The notes under the pieces were generated by a model. The model made no database searches. It was given only the letters and a program-made list of their open reading frames with translations, and was not told where the DNA came from. A DNA stretch of 64,000 nucleotides. Origin: Actinomadura hibisca NBRC 15177. Lineage in GTDB: Bacteria > Actinomycetota > Actinomycetes > Streptosporangiales > Streptosporangiaceae. The translations under genes and the position numbers were made by a program. Below are positions 1 to 6,973 of this stretch, in pieces. Location of the stretch: contig NZ_BCRO01000064.1 in NCBI RefSeq assembly GCF_001552635.1, positions 1-64,000 of the forward strand. The letters run 5' to 3'. Numbering within the stretch: position 1 is the first letter of the stretch; each line of letters opens with the position of its first letter.

Positions 1-683
1 ATCGACTCTTAGATACCTACGAGGTGGACGACGAGATGCGCCGCGCGCTGCAAACTCTCAGCCGCCAGGCGAGCCACAAAGGCTGGTGGAAGACGTACGG
101 CGATGCGCTTCCCCAGTGGTTCCAGAGTTACGTAGGGCTTGAGGATGGAGCAAAATCCCTCACGATCTACCACAACCAGCTAGTTCCCGGCCTGATGCAG
201 ACCGACGAGTACGCCACTGCCGTTATCCGTGCGCATCGCCCCAACGTCGAAACCGAAGAGGTCGAGCGTCAGCTTGGGGCACGCGCCACGCGGCGAGCCT
301 TGCTGACAGGGTCCGCCCCGCTGGAAGTCTGGGCCATCCTGGATGAGGCCGTTTTGCGCCGCATGGTCGGCGGATCCGCCGTCATGGGTGCTCAGTTGCG
401 CCATCTCCAGGAAGTTGCGACCCTTCCAAGCGTCACCTTGCAGATTTTGCCGTTCGGACATGGAGCACATGCGTCCATGGGGACGTCGTTCATCCGTTTG
501 CAGTTCCCCGAACCGAACGACGCAGGCATCATCTACATCGAAGACCTGACAAGCAGCCAGTACTTGGAAGATCCAGCCGATATCGAGAGGTATACGCTGG
601 TAATCGACCACCTACGCGCGTCCGCGCTGCCCCCTGAGGCGTCCATCGACTTCATCGGGCGCACCGCTGACAGCTTGGGCTGA
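1..683 (+). CDS. XRE-family regulator, DUF5753 domain (5' end off window)
   Basis: This is the C-terminal part of an XRE-type transcriptional regulator. The frame is open without a stop from base 3, so the gene starts outside the window and the N-terminal helix-turn-helix is missing here. The visible part matches DUF5753: it opens with the linker LLDTYEVDDE, then KGWWKTYGDALPQWFQSYVG, LVPGLMQTDEYA, WAILDEAVLRR and LQILPFGHGAH. The same motifs recur, in the same order, in the complete homologue at 28975. A DUF397 gene follows after 21 bases, the usual partner arrangement in actinomycetes. The GTG at 24 is probably an internal codon, not the start. DUF5753 regulators are common in developmental control (BldB/WhiJ-type systems); the target is unknown. 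Confidence 0.88.
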   Translation, partial: RLLDTYEVDDEMRRALQTLSRQASHKGWWKTYGDALPQWFQSYVGLEDGAKSLTIYHNQLVPGLMQTDEYATAVIRAHRPNVETEEVERQLGARATRRALLTGSAPLEVWAILDEAVLRRMVGGSAVMGAQLRHLQEVATLPSVTLQILPFGHGAHASMGTSFIRLQFPEPNDAGIIYIEDLTSSQYLEDPADIERYTLVIDHLRASALPPEASIDFIGRTADSLG

Positions 684-704
684 CCTATCAGAGGAGACCA
701 CGGC

Positions 705-914
705 ATGTCCGCGCCAGAGCTGACGACCGCCGTATGGCGCAAGAGCAGCCGCAGCAACGGAGCCGGAGGTGAGTGCGTGGAAGTTGCCAACGTGCGCCCC
801 GGCATCGCCATCCGAGACAGCAAGCACCCGTCCGGGCCTTCCCTAAGCCTTGATCCTCAGGCGTGGGACGCTTTGATCCACAGAATCAAGGCGGGCAGCC
901 ATCATCTCACCTGA
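705..914 (+). CDS. DUF397 domain protein
   Basis: A 69-residue protein of the DUF397 family, typically encoded next to XRE-DUF5753 regulators and thought to act with them as a small partner. The diagnostic pattern is present: WRKSSRS near residue 11, then GGECVEVA, then RDSKHPSG, ending in a short helix with WDALIHRIKAG. The ATG at 705 is preceded by GAGGAG at a good distance, and the gene starts 21 bases after the regulator's stop, so the two are likely cotranscribed. A second DUF397 gene with its own regulator lies at 29838. Confidence 0.88.
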   Translation: MSAPELTTAVWRKSSRSNGAGGECVEVANVRPGIAIRDSKHPSGPSLSLDPQAWDALIHRIKAGSHHLT

Positions 915-952
915 TGTGTGAGAAGTTTCCCTACCAGGTCAAGCGCGCGACG

Positions 953-987
953 TTGCGCCCGATCCGGCTTGGCCGGGTCGGGCGCAA
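953..987 (+). terminator. hairpin after the DUF397 gene
   Basis: A 15-bp stem (953-967 with 973-987, one G-T pair) closes on a 5-base loop, 38 bases after the DUF397 stop codon. There is no T-run, so it is an actinobacterial-style hairpin terminator by position and stability only. Confidence 0.5.
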
Positions 988-1393
988 GCGCCCTCCCCGT
1001 CCGCCGTCCGGACGCTCCGCCGCGCGGGGTCGTCCGGTCCTGACCCCAGTGCCAGGACCCTAGGCAGACCCCCGCGTCACCCTTCGGGCACCTCCGCCGG
1101 GACGCCGCCGCTCACCACTGCCGCCGCGCGCGCCGCCGCTCCCGCAGTCGGCCGCCGTTCGCGGGATCGGCCATCGCGCGCCAGCGGTCCGCCCCCTCCG
1201 TCCCCGCCGGATCGGCGCGGCTGCACTGCGCACCGACCCGCCTCCGGGCCGCGCGGGCACGCCCGCGCGCCCGTCGCGGTCGGCCGCGTTCGCCGCGCCT
1301 CCCAACGGCGTCGGGGCGTCCTCCGCCGCTTGCCGCCCTCACCCGCTCGACGCCGCCCGCGCTCGCCCGCCGCGCGCGCGTTGCCCGATGCGC
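988..1393. other. GC-rich gap without a supported gene
   Basis: About 400 very GC-rich bases. Open frames occur on both strands but encode Arg/Ala/Pro-rich translations without domain signatures or convincing ribosome binding sites. It lies between the terminator of the DUF397 gene and the 3' end of the minus-strand gene ending at 1394. I see no RNA gene or repeat in it. Confidence 0.4.
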
Positions 1394-1756
1394 TCAGCTC
1401 TCCGGCGTCGGCCGCTCACCCAGGCGCAAGCGCCGCGCTTCTGAGGCGATCGAGTTCCAGGACCGGCCGAAGGTAGAGATCAGATCCTCACGCGGCACCG
1501 GCTCAGCCCACAGCCGCCGCAGCTCTGCCCGCTCGTCATCGCGCCATGCCCGCCCGTGATTGCGATGCGCGTCCCGCAAACGGTTCGTCCGCGCCGTCGC
1601 CCCCCGATCGATCTGCCGCACCACGTCCGCCGGGACGTCCAGCACCACCTGATCGTTGCCGTCCAGCAGCACCAAGCGGGCCGCGTCCACGGTCAACGTC
1701 GTATCGGTGATCCCGCCCCACGTCTGGGGAGAGGTGAACTGAACACGCATCGCCAT
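1394..1756 (-). CDS. small hypothetical protein with C-terminal helix-turn-helix-like segment
   Basis: A 120-residue protein of unknown function. I chose the ATG at 1756 because GGAAGGG lies about 8 bases upstream; the frame stays open further upstream, but that stretch runs through a decayed duplicate and looks non-coding. The N-terminal half (VQFTSPQTWGG, LVLLDGNDQVVLDVPADVV) looks like a small beta-rich domain. The C-terminal half, after WRDDERAELRRLWAEPV, has STFGRSWNSIASEARRLRLG, a pattern seen in GcrA/SANT-like helix-turn-helix domains that recognise DNA. This is inference from motif shape. It lies in the accessory patch at the left edge. Confidence 0.62.
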   Translation of the reverse strand: MAMRVQFTSPQTWGGITDTTLTVDAARLVLLDGNDQVVLDVPADVVRQIDRGATARTNRLRDAHRNHGRAWRDDERAELRRLWAEPVPREDLISTFGRSWNSIASEARRLRLGERPTPES

Positions 1757-1831
1757 ATGCGTACCCTTCCGCCGCACCGGACCCCGGTGATACCCCCGCA
1801 CCAGCACCACCACGCGCCATAGCCACCTCCG

Positions 1832-1943
1832 GCCACCGGTAAGGGTGATCAGGTCCGCGCCGCCCCTCCCGGTCGCGCTGGTCACGGGGCCGCATCGCAT
1901 CTCAAAGGCACGGCGGTACGGACGTCGGTGCTGACCTTCACAT
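1832..1943 (-). pseudogene. decayed inverted copy of the small gene at 2096
   Basis: Read on the minus strand, this stretch aligns with the start region and middle of the gene at 2096. The block before the start (CACCGACG, then CGGAGG versus CGGAGGAG), the start ATG, the segment GTGACCAGCGCGACC and the block GCGGACCTGATCACCCT are shared. In this copy the start ATG at 1943 is followed directly by TGA, and the frame shifts several times, so it cannot make the protein. Both copies lie about 130 bases from the centre of the hairpin at 1988-2051, which supports an ancient inverted duplication rather than chance. Confidence 0.6.
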
Positions 1944-1987
1944 GACGGCCCCTCCGTGCGCGTCGGTGCGGAACAAGCCCTACCAGA

Positions 1988-2051
1988 CGGCGGCGCGCCG
2001 GTCACGGTCGTACGTCCAGCGGGGCGCTCCACCGTGACCGGCGCGCCGCCG
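1988..2051. repeat. perfect 21-bp inverted repeat (hairpin)
   Basis: Positions 1988-2008 are the exact reverse complement of 2031-2051, with a 22-base loop. It sits at the centre of the inverted duplication between the gene at 2096 and its decayed twin. It could serve as a terminator or a protein-binding dyad, but the flanking homology points to its origin in the duplication. Confidence 0.8.
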
Positions 2052-2095
2052 CCCGGCAGCCCTGCGGGCACACCGACGAGCCCGGAGGAGCCGCA

Positions 2096-2299
2096 ATGTT
2101 CTGGAACGCCAGCCCCGAAGCCCGCACCGCCGCACTGTGCCTCTACGACGCGATGCGCCCCCGTGACCAGCGCGACCTCGCCGACCCCGACATGAGCGAC
2201 GCGGACCTGATCACCCTCGCCACCGAACTCGTAGCGCGCGTGACCGACCCCACCGAGCGTCAGCAGCTTCTCACCTACTGGCAGCAGCTCAGCCAGTAG
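2096..2299 (+). CDS. small hypothetical protein
   Basis: A 67-residue acidic, probably all-helical protein of unknown function, starting MFWNASPEARTAALCLYDAM and ending TYWQQLSQ. The ATG at 2096 has a strong GGAGGAG 6 to 10 bases upstream, and a hairpin follows the stop, so it looks like a complete transcription unit. A broken copy of the same gene lies in inverted orientation at 1832-1943; a conserved sequence around both start sites supports this being a real gene family. No known domain recognised. Confidence 0.55.
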   Translation: MFWNASPEARTAALCLYDAMRPRDQRDLADPDMSDADLITLATELVARVTDPTERQQLLTYWQQLSQ

Positions 2300-2306
2300 C
2301 CCAGCA

Positions 2307-2338
2307 CCGGGCGGCGTCCCTCCGGGGGCGTCGCCCGG
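2307..2338 (+). terminator. hairpin after the gene at 2096
   Basis: A 10-bp GC stem (2307-2316 with 2329-2338, one wobble pair) with a 12-base loop begins 8 bases after the stop codon at 2299. No T-run. Confidence 0.45.
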
Positions 2339-2763
2339 CCCGTTCCGCCATGCGCCATCAACCCCCCGCTCAACGCCCCAGTCGGCGCGCATCGTTCCGC
2401 TTTAGGGATTCCCAACCAACCCCGACCCCCGCCCCTTATACGGATGCCGCCTCCGGCGTCTAGCTGTGCCCATAAGAGCTGTGCGACCCGGCCAGCGCAC
2501 GAAGCCGCCGCCCCGCCAAACCAGGTAGGCGGGACAACGGCTAGAACGTCAAGTACCACCCCCAGTGGTACAGCGTGCGCGCGGACGGCCGGATGCGTTC
2601 TTGGTCGGGGACCCCTCCGGCGGGCTGCACCGGGCCTAGAGCGGGCAGCGAGGCGCAGCCCGGAGCCGGGCGAGGCTAGCAGCCCACCGCCCCGACCAAG
2701 CCCGCATCCGTCCGCCCCAACCGTCACCGCCTTGACCAGGGCTAACGCTGCCCCGAAGGAGTG
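2339..2763. other. gap without a supported gene
   Basis: About 425 bases with no convincing coding frame on either strand. It holds one operator-like dyad at 2553-2571 and leads into the truncated ABC ATPase fragment. It probably represents sequence joined to the core genome when the ABC gene was disrupted. Confidence 0.4.
2553..2571. promoter_or_regulatory. operator-like dyad
   Basis: GTACCAC and GTGGTAC form a perfect 7-bp inverted repeat with a 5-base centre. The size and symmetry fit a dimeric repressor site, but no adjacent intact gene start explains it. Confidence 0.3.
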
Positions 2764-2910
2764 TCACAATCCCGTAACCGTCTTGCCCGCGCCGTTCGGG
2801 CCGACCAGCGCGGCCGTCACGCCCTCGCCGACGCGGAACGACACGTCGTTCAGCAGTATGCGCCCGTCCGGCAGCACATGGCTGACGTGGCCGACCTCGA
2901 CGTGCCCCAC
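2764..2910 (-). pseudogene. ABC ATPase (ABC-F-like) N-terminal fragment, cut after Walker A
   Basis: The frame starts at a GTG (2910) with GAGGGGGA upstream and reads like the first 45 residues of an ABC-F type ATPase: VEVGHVSHVLPDGRILLNDV, then VGEGVTAALVGPNGAGKT (Walker A). Directly after the P-loop the frame reads VTGL and stops, so the Q-loop, signature motif and Walker B are absent. It lies just downstream of and in the same orientation as proS. The missing remainder was replaced by the accessory patch to its left. It is not expected to hydrolyse ATP. Confidence 0.75.
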
Positions 2911-2985
2911 GGTGTTCCCCCTCGAACGTTCCGACCTTCGAGTGTCGGCAGGCCAGGCCCCGGCGGGCAAGCGGTTTTCCGCCGG

Positions 2986-4686
2986 TCAGGCGGTGACCAG
3001 GGTAAGCAGGTGCGGGACCGCCTCGGACAGCGCCACCTTTGCCGTCTCGCCGGACGCGCGCTCGGTGATCTCCACGACGCCCTCGGCCAAGCCCCGGCGG
3101 CCGACCGTGACGCGGAACGGGATGCCGGTCAGTTCGGCGTCGCGGAACTTCACCCCGGCCCGCTCCGCCCGGTCGTCGATGATCGTGTCGACCCCGGCGG
3201 CGGCCAGCGCCGTGTAGATCGACTCGGCCGCCTCCGCGACCTCGGCGTCGTCGCTCTGGGCCGCCACCACCGCGACCCGGAACGGCGCGACGGCGAGCGG
3301 CCACACGATCCCGCGCTCGTCGTGGTGGGTCTCCACGATCGCCGCGAGCGCCCGCTCGATCCCGATCCCGTAGCTCCCCATGATCACCGGGACGCGGACG
3401 CCGCCGGGGGCCAGCACCTCGACGCCGAGCGCCCGCGCGTACCTGTCGCCCAGCTTGAAGATGTGCCCGATCTCGATCGCCCGCAGCGCCTCCAGCGGCG
3501 CGCCGCAGCGCACGCACGGCTCGCCCGCCGCGACCTCGCGCAGGTCGGCCCAGGTGTCCACGGCGATGTCGCGCCCGACATCCACGCCGCGCAGGTGCAC
3601 GTCGTCGGTGTTGGCCCCGGTGAACATGTCGCGACGGCCCCGCAGCGCCTCGTCGGCCAGGATCGGCAGCTCGGTGACGCCGACCGCGCCCAGGCTGCCC
3701 GGCAGCGCGCCCAGCGCCGCGCGGATCTCCTCGGCCTCGGCGGGCCGGATCGCCGCCGCGCCCGTCGCGTCGGCCAGCTTCTGCTCGTTCAGCGCGTGGT
3801 CGCCGCGCAGCAGCACCAGCGTGAGGCGGCCGTCCAGCACGTGGACCAGCGTCTTGATCTGCCGGTCGGCCGCCGCGTCGTATCCGGTGACCAGGTCGTC
3901 GATCGTGCGCGCGCCGGGCGTGTCGAACCGCTCGGGCGCGGGGAGGCCGGGGCCGTCGGTGATCTCGGGGAGCCGGGCGACGGCCTTCTCGACGTTGGCC
4001 GCGTAGCCGCACTCGGGGGAGTGCAGGATCACGTCCTCGCCGGTCTCGGCCGGGCACATGAACTCGGTGGAGTCGGCCCCGCCCATCGACCCGCTGGACG
4101 CCTCCACCGGCAGCGCGGGCAGCCCCAGCCGCGCGAAGATCCGCAGGTAGGCGGCCCGGTAGCGCTCGAACGAGGCGTCCAGGCCCTCCCGGTCGAGGTC
4201 GAAGCTGTAGGCGTCCTTCATCGTGAACTCGCGGGTGCGCAGCAGCCCGCCCTTGGGGCGCGGCTCGTCTCGGAACTTGGTCTGGAACTGGTACCACTGC
4301 TGCGGCAGCCGCTTGTAGGAGCCCAGCTCGCGCGCCACCGTCGCGAAGATCTCCTCGTGCGTCATGCCCAGCGCCAGGTCCGCGCCGCGCCGGTCGCGCA
4401 GCCGGAACATCTCCGCGCCCATCGTGTCCCAGCGCCCGGTGCGCTGCCAGATCTCGGCCGGGTGCAGCGCCGGGAGCGACATCTCCTGGCCGCCGATGCC
4501 GTCCATCTCCTCGCGCACGATCTGGACGATCTTGGCGCGCACGCGTACCGCCAGCGGCAGCAACGAGTAGTGGCCGGAGGTGAGCTGGCGCACATATCCG
4601 GCGCGCAGCAGCAGCCGGTGGCTCGGGGCCTCCGCCTCGGCCGGGTCGTCGCGGAGCGTGGGCACGAAGATCTGGGACCAGCGCAT
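2986..4686 (-). CDS. proS: prolyl-tRNA synthetase, bacterial type with insertion domain
   Basis: Class II aminoacyl-tRNA synthetase that charges tRNA-Pro with proline. The 566-residue length and the large insertion between motifs 2 and 3 mark the bacterial (long) type, whose insertion domain usually hydrolyses mischarged Ala-tRNA-Pro. Visible landmarks are MRWSQIFVPTLRDDPAEAEA at the start, LLRAGYVRQLTSGHYSLLP, the MTHEE segment, FRDEPRPKGGLLRTREFTMK (motif 2), and GSYGIGIERALAAIVE (motif 3) near residue 440. I chose ATG 4686 because family members start MRWSQ; an in-frame upstream start would add 11 unlike residues. It is divergent from a second, archaeal/eukaryal-type ProRS gene, 74 bases apart. 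Confidence 0.95.
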   Translation of the reverse strand: MRWSQIFVPTLRDDPAEAEAPSHRLLLRAGYVRQLTSGHYSLLPLAVRVRAKIVQIVREEMDGIGGQEMSLPALHPAEIWQRTGRWDTMGAEMFRLRDRRGADLALGMTHEEIFATVARELGSYKRLPQQWYQFQTKFRDEPRPKGGLLRTREFTMKDAYSFDLDREGLDASFERYRAAYLRIFARLGLPALPVEASSGSMGGADSTEFMCPAETGEDVILHSPECGYAANVEKAVARLPEITDGPGLPAPERFDTPGARTIDDLVTGYDAAADRQIKTLVHVLDGRLTLVLLRGDHALNEQKLADATGAAAIRPAEAEEIRAALGALPGSLGAVGVTELPILADEALRGRRDMFTGANTDDVHLRGVDVGRDIAVDTWADLREVAAGEPCVRCGAPLEALRAIEIGHIFKLGDRYARALGVEVLAPGGVRVPVIMGSYGIGIERALAAIVETHHDERGIVWPLAVAPFRVAVVAAQSDDAEVAEAAESIYTALAAAGVDTIIDDRAERAGVKFRDAELTGIPFRVTVGRRGLAEGVVEITERASGETAKVALSEAVPHLLTLVTA

Positions 4687-4760
4687 TCGCGGATGATAGT
4701 GGGCGGGGCATCGGCCCATTGCGTTATTGGCGGGCGGCGTTCGTTAGTACCCTCGGGGGC
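4687..4760. promoter_or_regulatory. shared divergent promoter region of the two proS genes
   Basis: Only 74 bases separate the two start codons, so both promoters must lie here. On the plus strand TTAGTA at 4744-4749 is a possible -10 element, which would put transcription start a few bases before the GTG at 4761 and give a nearly leaderless mRNA. I cannot assign a clear -35 or a T-box/riboswitch. Confidence 0.35.
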
Positions 4761-6209
4761 GTGAGTCGTGAAGGTGTGACGCCGCAGAGCGAAGATTTCT
4801 CCGCCTGGTACAACGAGCTGGTCGTGCAGGCCCAGCTCGTCGACCGTGGCCCGGTGCGGGGGACGATGGTCATCCGACCGTACGGGTACCGGATCTGGGA
4901 GCTGCTCCAGGCCGACCTGGACCGCCGGATCAAGGACGCCGGGCACGAGAACGCGGCCTTCCCGATGTTCATCCCCGAGTCCTACCTCAAGCGCGAGGCC
5001 GAGCACGTCGAGGGCTTCTCGCCCGAGCTCGCCGTGGTCACCGTCGCCGGGGGCAAGGAGCTGGAGGAGCCGCTGGTGGTGCGGCCGACCTCCGAGACGG
5101 TCATCGGCGAGTACATGGCCAAGTGGATCGACTCCCACCGCGACCTGCCGCTGCTGCTCAACCAGTGGGCCAACGTGGTCCGCTGGGAGATGCGGCCCCG
5201 CATGTTCCTGCGCACCACCGAGTTCTACTGGCAGGAGGGGCACACCGCGCACAGCGACGAGGACGACGCGATGCGCGAGACCATGTGGGCGCTGGACGCC
5301 TACGCGGCCGTCGCCCGCGACCTCGCCGCCATCCCGGTCGTGCCGGGCGAGAAGACCCCCGGCGAGCGGTTCGCCGGCGCGGTCCGCACCTACACGATCG
5401 AGGGCATGATGCGCGACGGCCGCGCCCTCCAGGCCGGCACCTCGCACTACCTCGGCACCAACTTCGCCAAGGCGTTCGAGATCCAGTACCAGGACGAGGC
5501 GGGCAAGCTCCAGCTGGCCCACACCACCTCCTGGGGCATGAGCACCCGCATGATCGGCGGCGTGATCATGACGCACGGCGACGACAAGGGCCTGGTGCTG
5601 CCGCCCCGGCTGGCCCCCTACCAGGTCGTGATCGTGCCGATCGGCCGCAAGGAGCAGGGCGAGCAGGCCGCCGCCGAGGCCCGGCGGCTGGGCGCGGCGA
5701 TCAAGGCCATGGGCATCCGCGTGCACGTGGACGACAAGCGCGGCAACCTGTCGCCGGGCTACAAGTTCAACGAGTGGGAGATGCGCGGCGTCCCGGTCCG
5801 CATCGAGCTGGGCATGCGCGACATCGAGAACGGCGTCGCCACGCTCGCGCGGCGGCTGCCGGTCGTGGAGGGGCAGGGCAAGGAGCAGATCCCGCTGGAG
5901 AAGGTGCCCGAGCTGCTACCTGGCATCCTGGCGGAGTTCCAGTCGTTCCTGCTGGCCCGCGCCGAGGCGTTCCGCGAGGAGCGCACCGCCACGGTCGACT
6001 CCTGGGACGCCTTCGCCGAGCAGGTGCAGACCGGCTGGGCGCGCGCCTTCCACTGCGGGCGCGCCGAGTGCGAGGACGAGATCAAGGCCGACACCGCCGC
6101 CACGCCCCGGGTCATCCCGGCCGAGGCCCCGGAGGAGACCGGCGCGTGCGTGAAGTGCGGGCAGCCGTCCGCCTACGGCAAGCGCGTGATCTTCGGCAAG
6201 GCGTACTGA
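4761..6209 (+). CDS. proS: prolyl-tRNA synthetase, archaeal/eukaryal-type (short)
   Basis: A second ProRS of the archaeal/eukaryal class, 482 residues, without the bacterial insertion domain. The class II motifs are clear: VIRPYGYRIWELLQ (motif 1 region), VVRPTSETVIGEYMAKWI, RWEMRPRMFLRTTEFYWQEG (motif 2) and SWGMSTRMIGGVIMTHGDDK (motif 3). An anticodon-binding domain follows (LAPYQVVIVPIG), and then a C-terminal zinc-type domain with FHCGRAECEDEI and GACVKCGQPS and the terminal GKAY. The GTG at 4761 is chosen; upstream in-frame codons would add unconserved residues and lie in the divergent promoter. This class of ProRS differs from the neighbouring long one in inhibitor sensitivity and lacks cis editing, so the pair may not be simply redundant. 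Confidence 0.95.
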   Translation: MSREGVTPQSEDFSAWYNELVVQAQLVDRGPVRGTMVIRPYGYRIWELLQADLDRRIKDAGHENAAFPMFIPESYLKREAEHVEGFSPELAVVTVAGGKELEEPLVVRPTSETVIGEYMAKWIDSHRDLPLLLNQWANVVRWEMRPRMFLRTTEFYWQEGHTAHSDEDDAMRETMWALDAYAAVARDLAAIPVVPGEKTPGERFAGAVRTYTIEGMMRDGRALQAGTSHYLGTNFAKAFEIQYQDEAGKLQLAHTTSWGMSTRMIGGVIMTHGDDKGLVLPPRLAPYQVVIVPIGRKEQGEQAAAEARRLGAAIKAMGIRVHVDDKRGNLSPGYKFNEWEMRGVPVRIELGMRDIENGVATLARRLPVVEGQGKEQIPLEKVPELLPGILAEFQSFLLARAEAFREERTATVDSWDAFAEQVQTGWARAFHCGRAECEDEIKADTAATPRVIPAEAPEETGACVKCGQPSAYGKRVIFGKAY

Positions 6210-6221
6210 TCCGGACATCGT

Positions 6222-6255
6222 GAAGCCCGCGAGACCTTAAGGTCTCGCGGGCTTC
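6222..6255. terminator. bidirectional terminator
   Basis: A perfect 15-bp inverted repeat (6222-6236 with 6241-6255) around TTAA, 12 bases after the short proS stop and 19 bases before the stop of the convergent DUF6328 gene. The symmetry fits termination of both transcripts. Confidence 0.85.
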
Positions 6256-6274
6256 CGGCTTTCCGGGGGAGGGG

Positions 6275-6907
6275 TCAGCGGGCGGTCGTGCTGCCGGAGC
6301 CGCCCGCGCCGCCCGGCTTGAGGACGTGCTCGGCGGCCTCCAGCTCGTCGGCGGCCTCGTCCTGGCGCTCGGCCTCCTCGGCGGTGTCGCGCGCGTCCTG
6401 CCGGTCGGCGTCGCCGTTGCTGTGCGGCTCGTCCTCGGCGGCGGCGCGCCGGGTGAGCAGCGGCTGCACGAACCAGGTCCACGACGCCAGCAGCCCGACC
6501 GCCGCGGCCGTGACGACCGCCTGCCAGCCGCCCAGCAGCGTCTCGATCATCAGCGTGGTGGAGGCGGTGATCGACACCGCCAGCGCGATGGCCGCCGCGA
6601 TCCCGAACCGGTTGGCGCGCCGGATCAGCAGCGGCTTCTGCCCGGCCTGGAACAACACCCGGTGCTGGATCACCGGCGCGATGAAGCAGATCGACGCCAG
6701 CGCCGCGCCGAACAGCGCGACGTAGAACAACACCTCGCCGGGGCCGTCCACGATGCCGAAGCGGGTCGCGAACGGCACCGTCAGCAGGAACGCGAACAGC
6801 ACCTGCACGCCGGTGACCGCTACGCGGAAGCCCTGCAACAACTCCATCAGCTGGCGGTCGAGACGCTCGTGCTCGGTCTCGTTTCGGGGGTTCGGGGCGG
6901 TGGCCAT
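6275..6907 (-). CDS. DUF6328 family membrane protein
   Basis: A 210-residue integral membrane protein. After a cytosolic N-terminus (ETEHERLDRQLMELLQGFRV, the family hallmark) come four predicted membrane segments: around residues 35-52, 62-80, 105-122 and 128-145. The C-terminal 60 residues are hydrophilic, acidic and Ala/Glu/Asp-rich. Function is unknown; the family is common in actinobacteria. The ATG at 6907 is the natural start, although only a weak GAGCGGG precedes it. It is a single gene, convergent with proS and followed upstream by the PP2C gene at 6974 in the same orientation with a gap of 66 bases. Confidence 0.78.
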   Translation of the reverse strand: MATAPNPRNETEHERLDRQLMELLQGFRVAVTGVQVLFAFLLTVPFATRFGIVDGPGEVLFYVALFGAALASICFIAPVIQHRVLFQAGQKPLLIRRANRFGIAAAIALAVSITASTTLMIETLLGGWQAVVTAAAVGLLASWTWFVQPLLTRRAAAEDEPHSNGDADRQDARDTAEEAERQDEAADELEAAEHVLKPGGAGGSGSTTAR

Positions 6908-6973
6908 GCCCGCTCGATACCCAGGCGAAACAGGGTTATTCCGGCGACGGGTGGGGTGTCGGGCGGCGGGCCG

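Larger units (their letters stand above)
1757..2095. other. inverted-duplication region between divergent small genes
   Basis: This 339-base interval holds no intact gene. It contains a decayed minus-strand copy of the gene at 2096 (about 1832-1943), a perfect 21-bp hairpin (1988-2051), and the upstream region of the gene at 2096. The two arms are roughly mirror-symmetric about position 2020. Confidence 0.6.

Noticed and set aside
1988..2051. A riboswitch or CRISPR-like repeat at the 21-bp stem
   Set aside because: A single perfect stem with flanking mirrored homology and no spacer-repeat periodicity or conserved aptamer features.
1757..2392. Long minus-strand frame extending the gene at 1394 upstream to about 2392
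   Set aside because: It runs through the decayed duplicate and the hairpin and has no ribosome binding site at its upstream end; the ATG at 1756 has one.
1..2763. An integrative element with attachment sites
   Set aside because: No integrase, excisionase, replication or transfer gene and no tRNA-derived direct repeat is visible within the window; only the truncated ABC gene hints at insertion.
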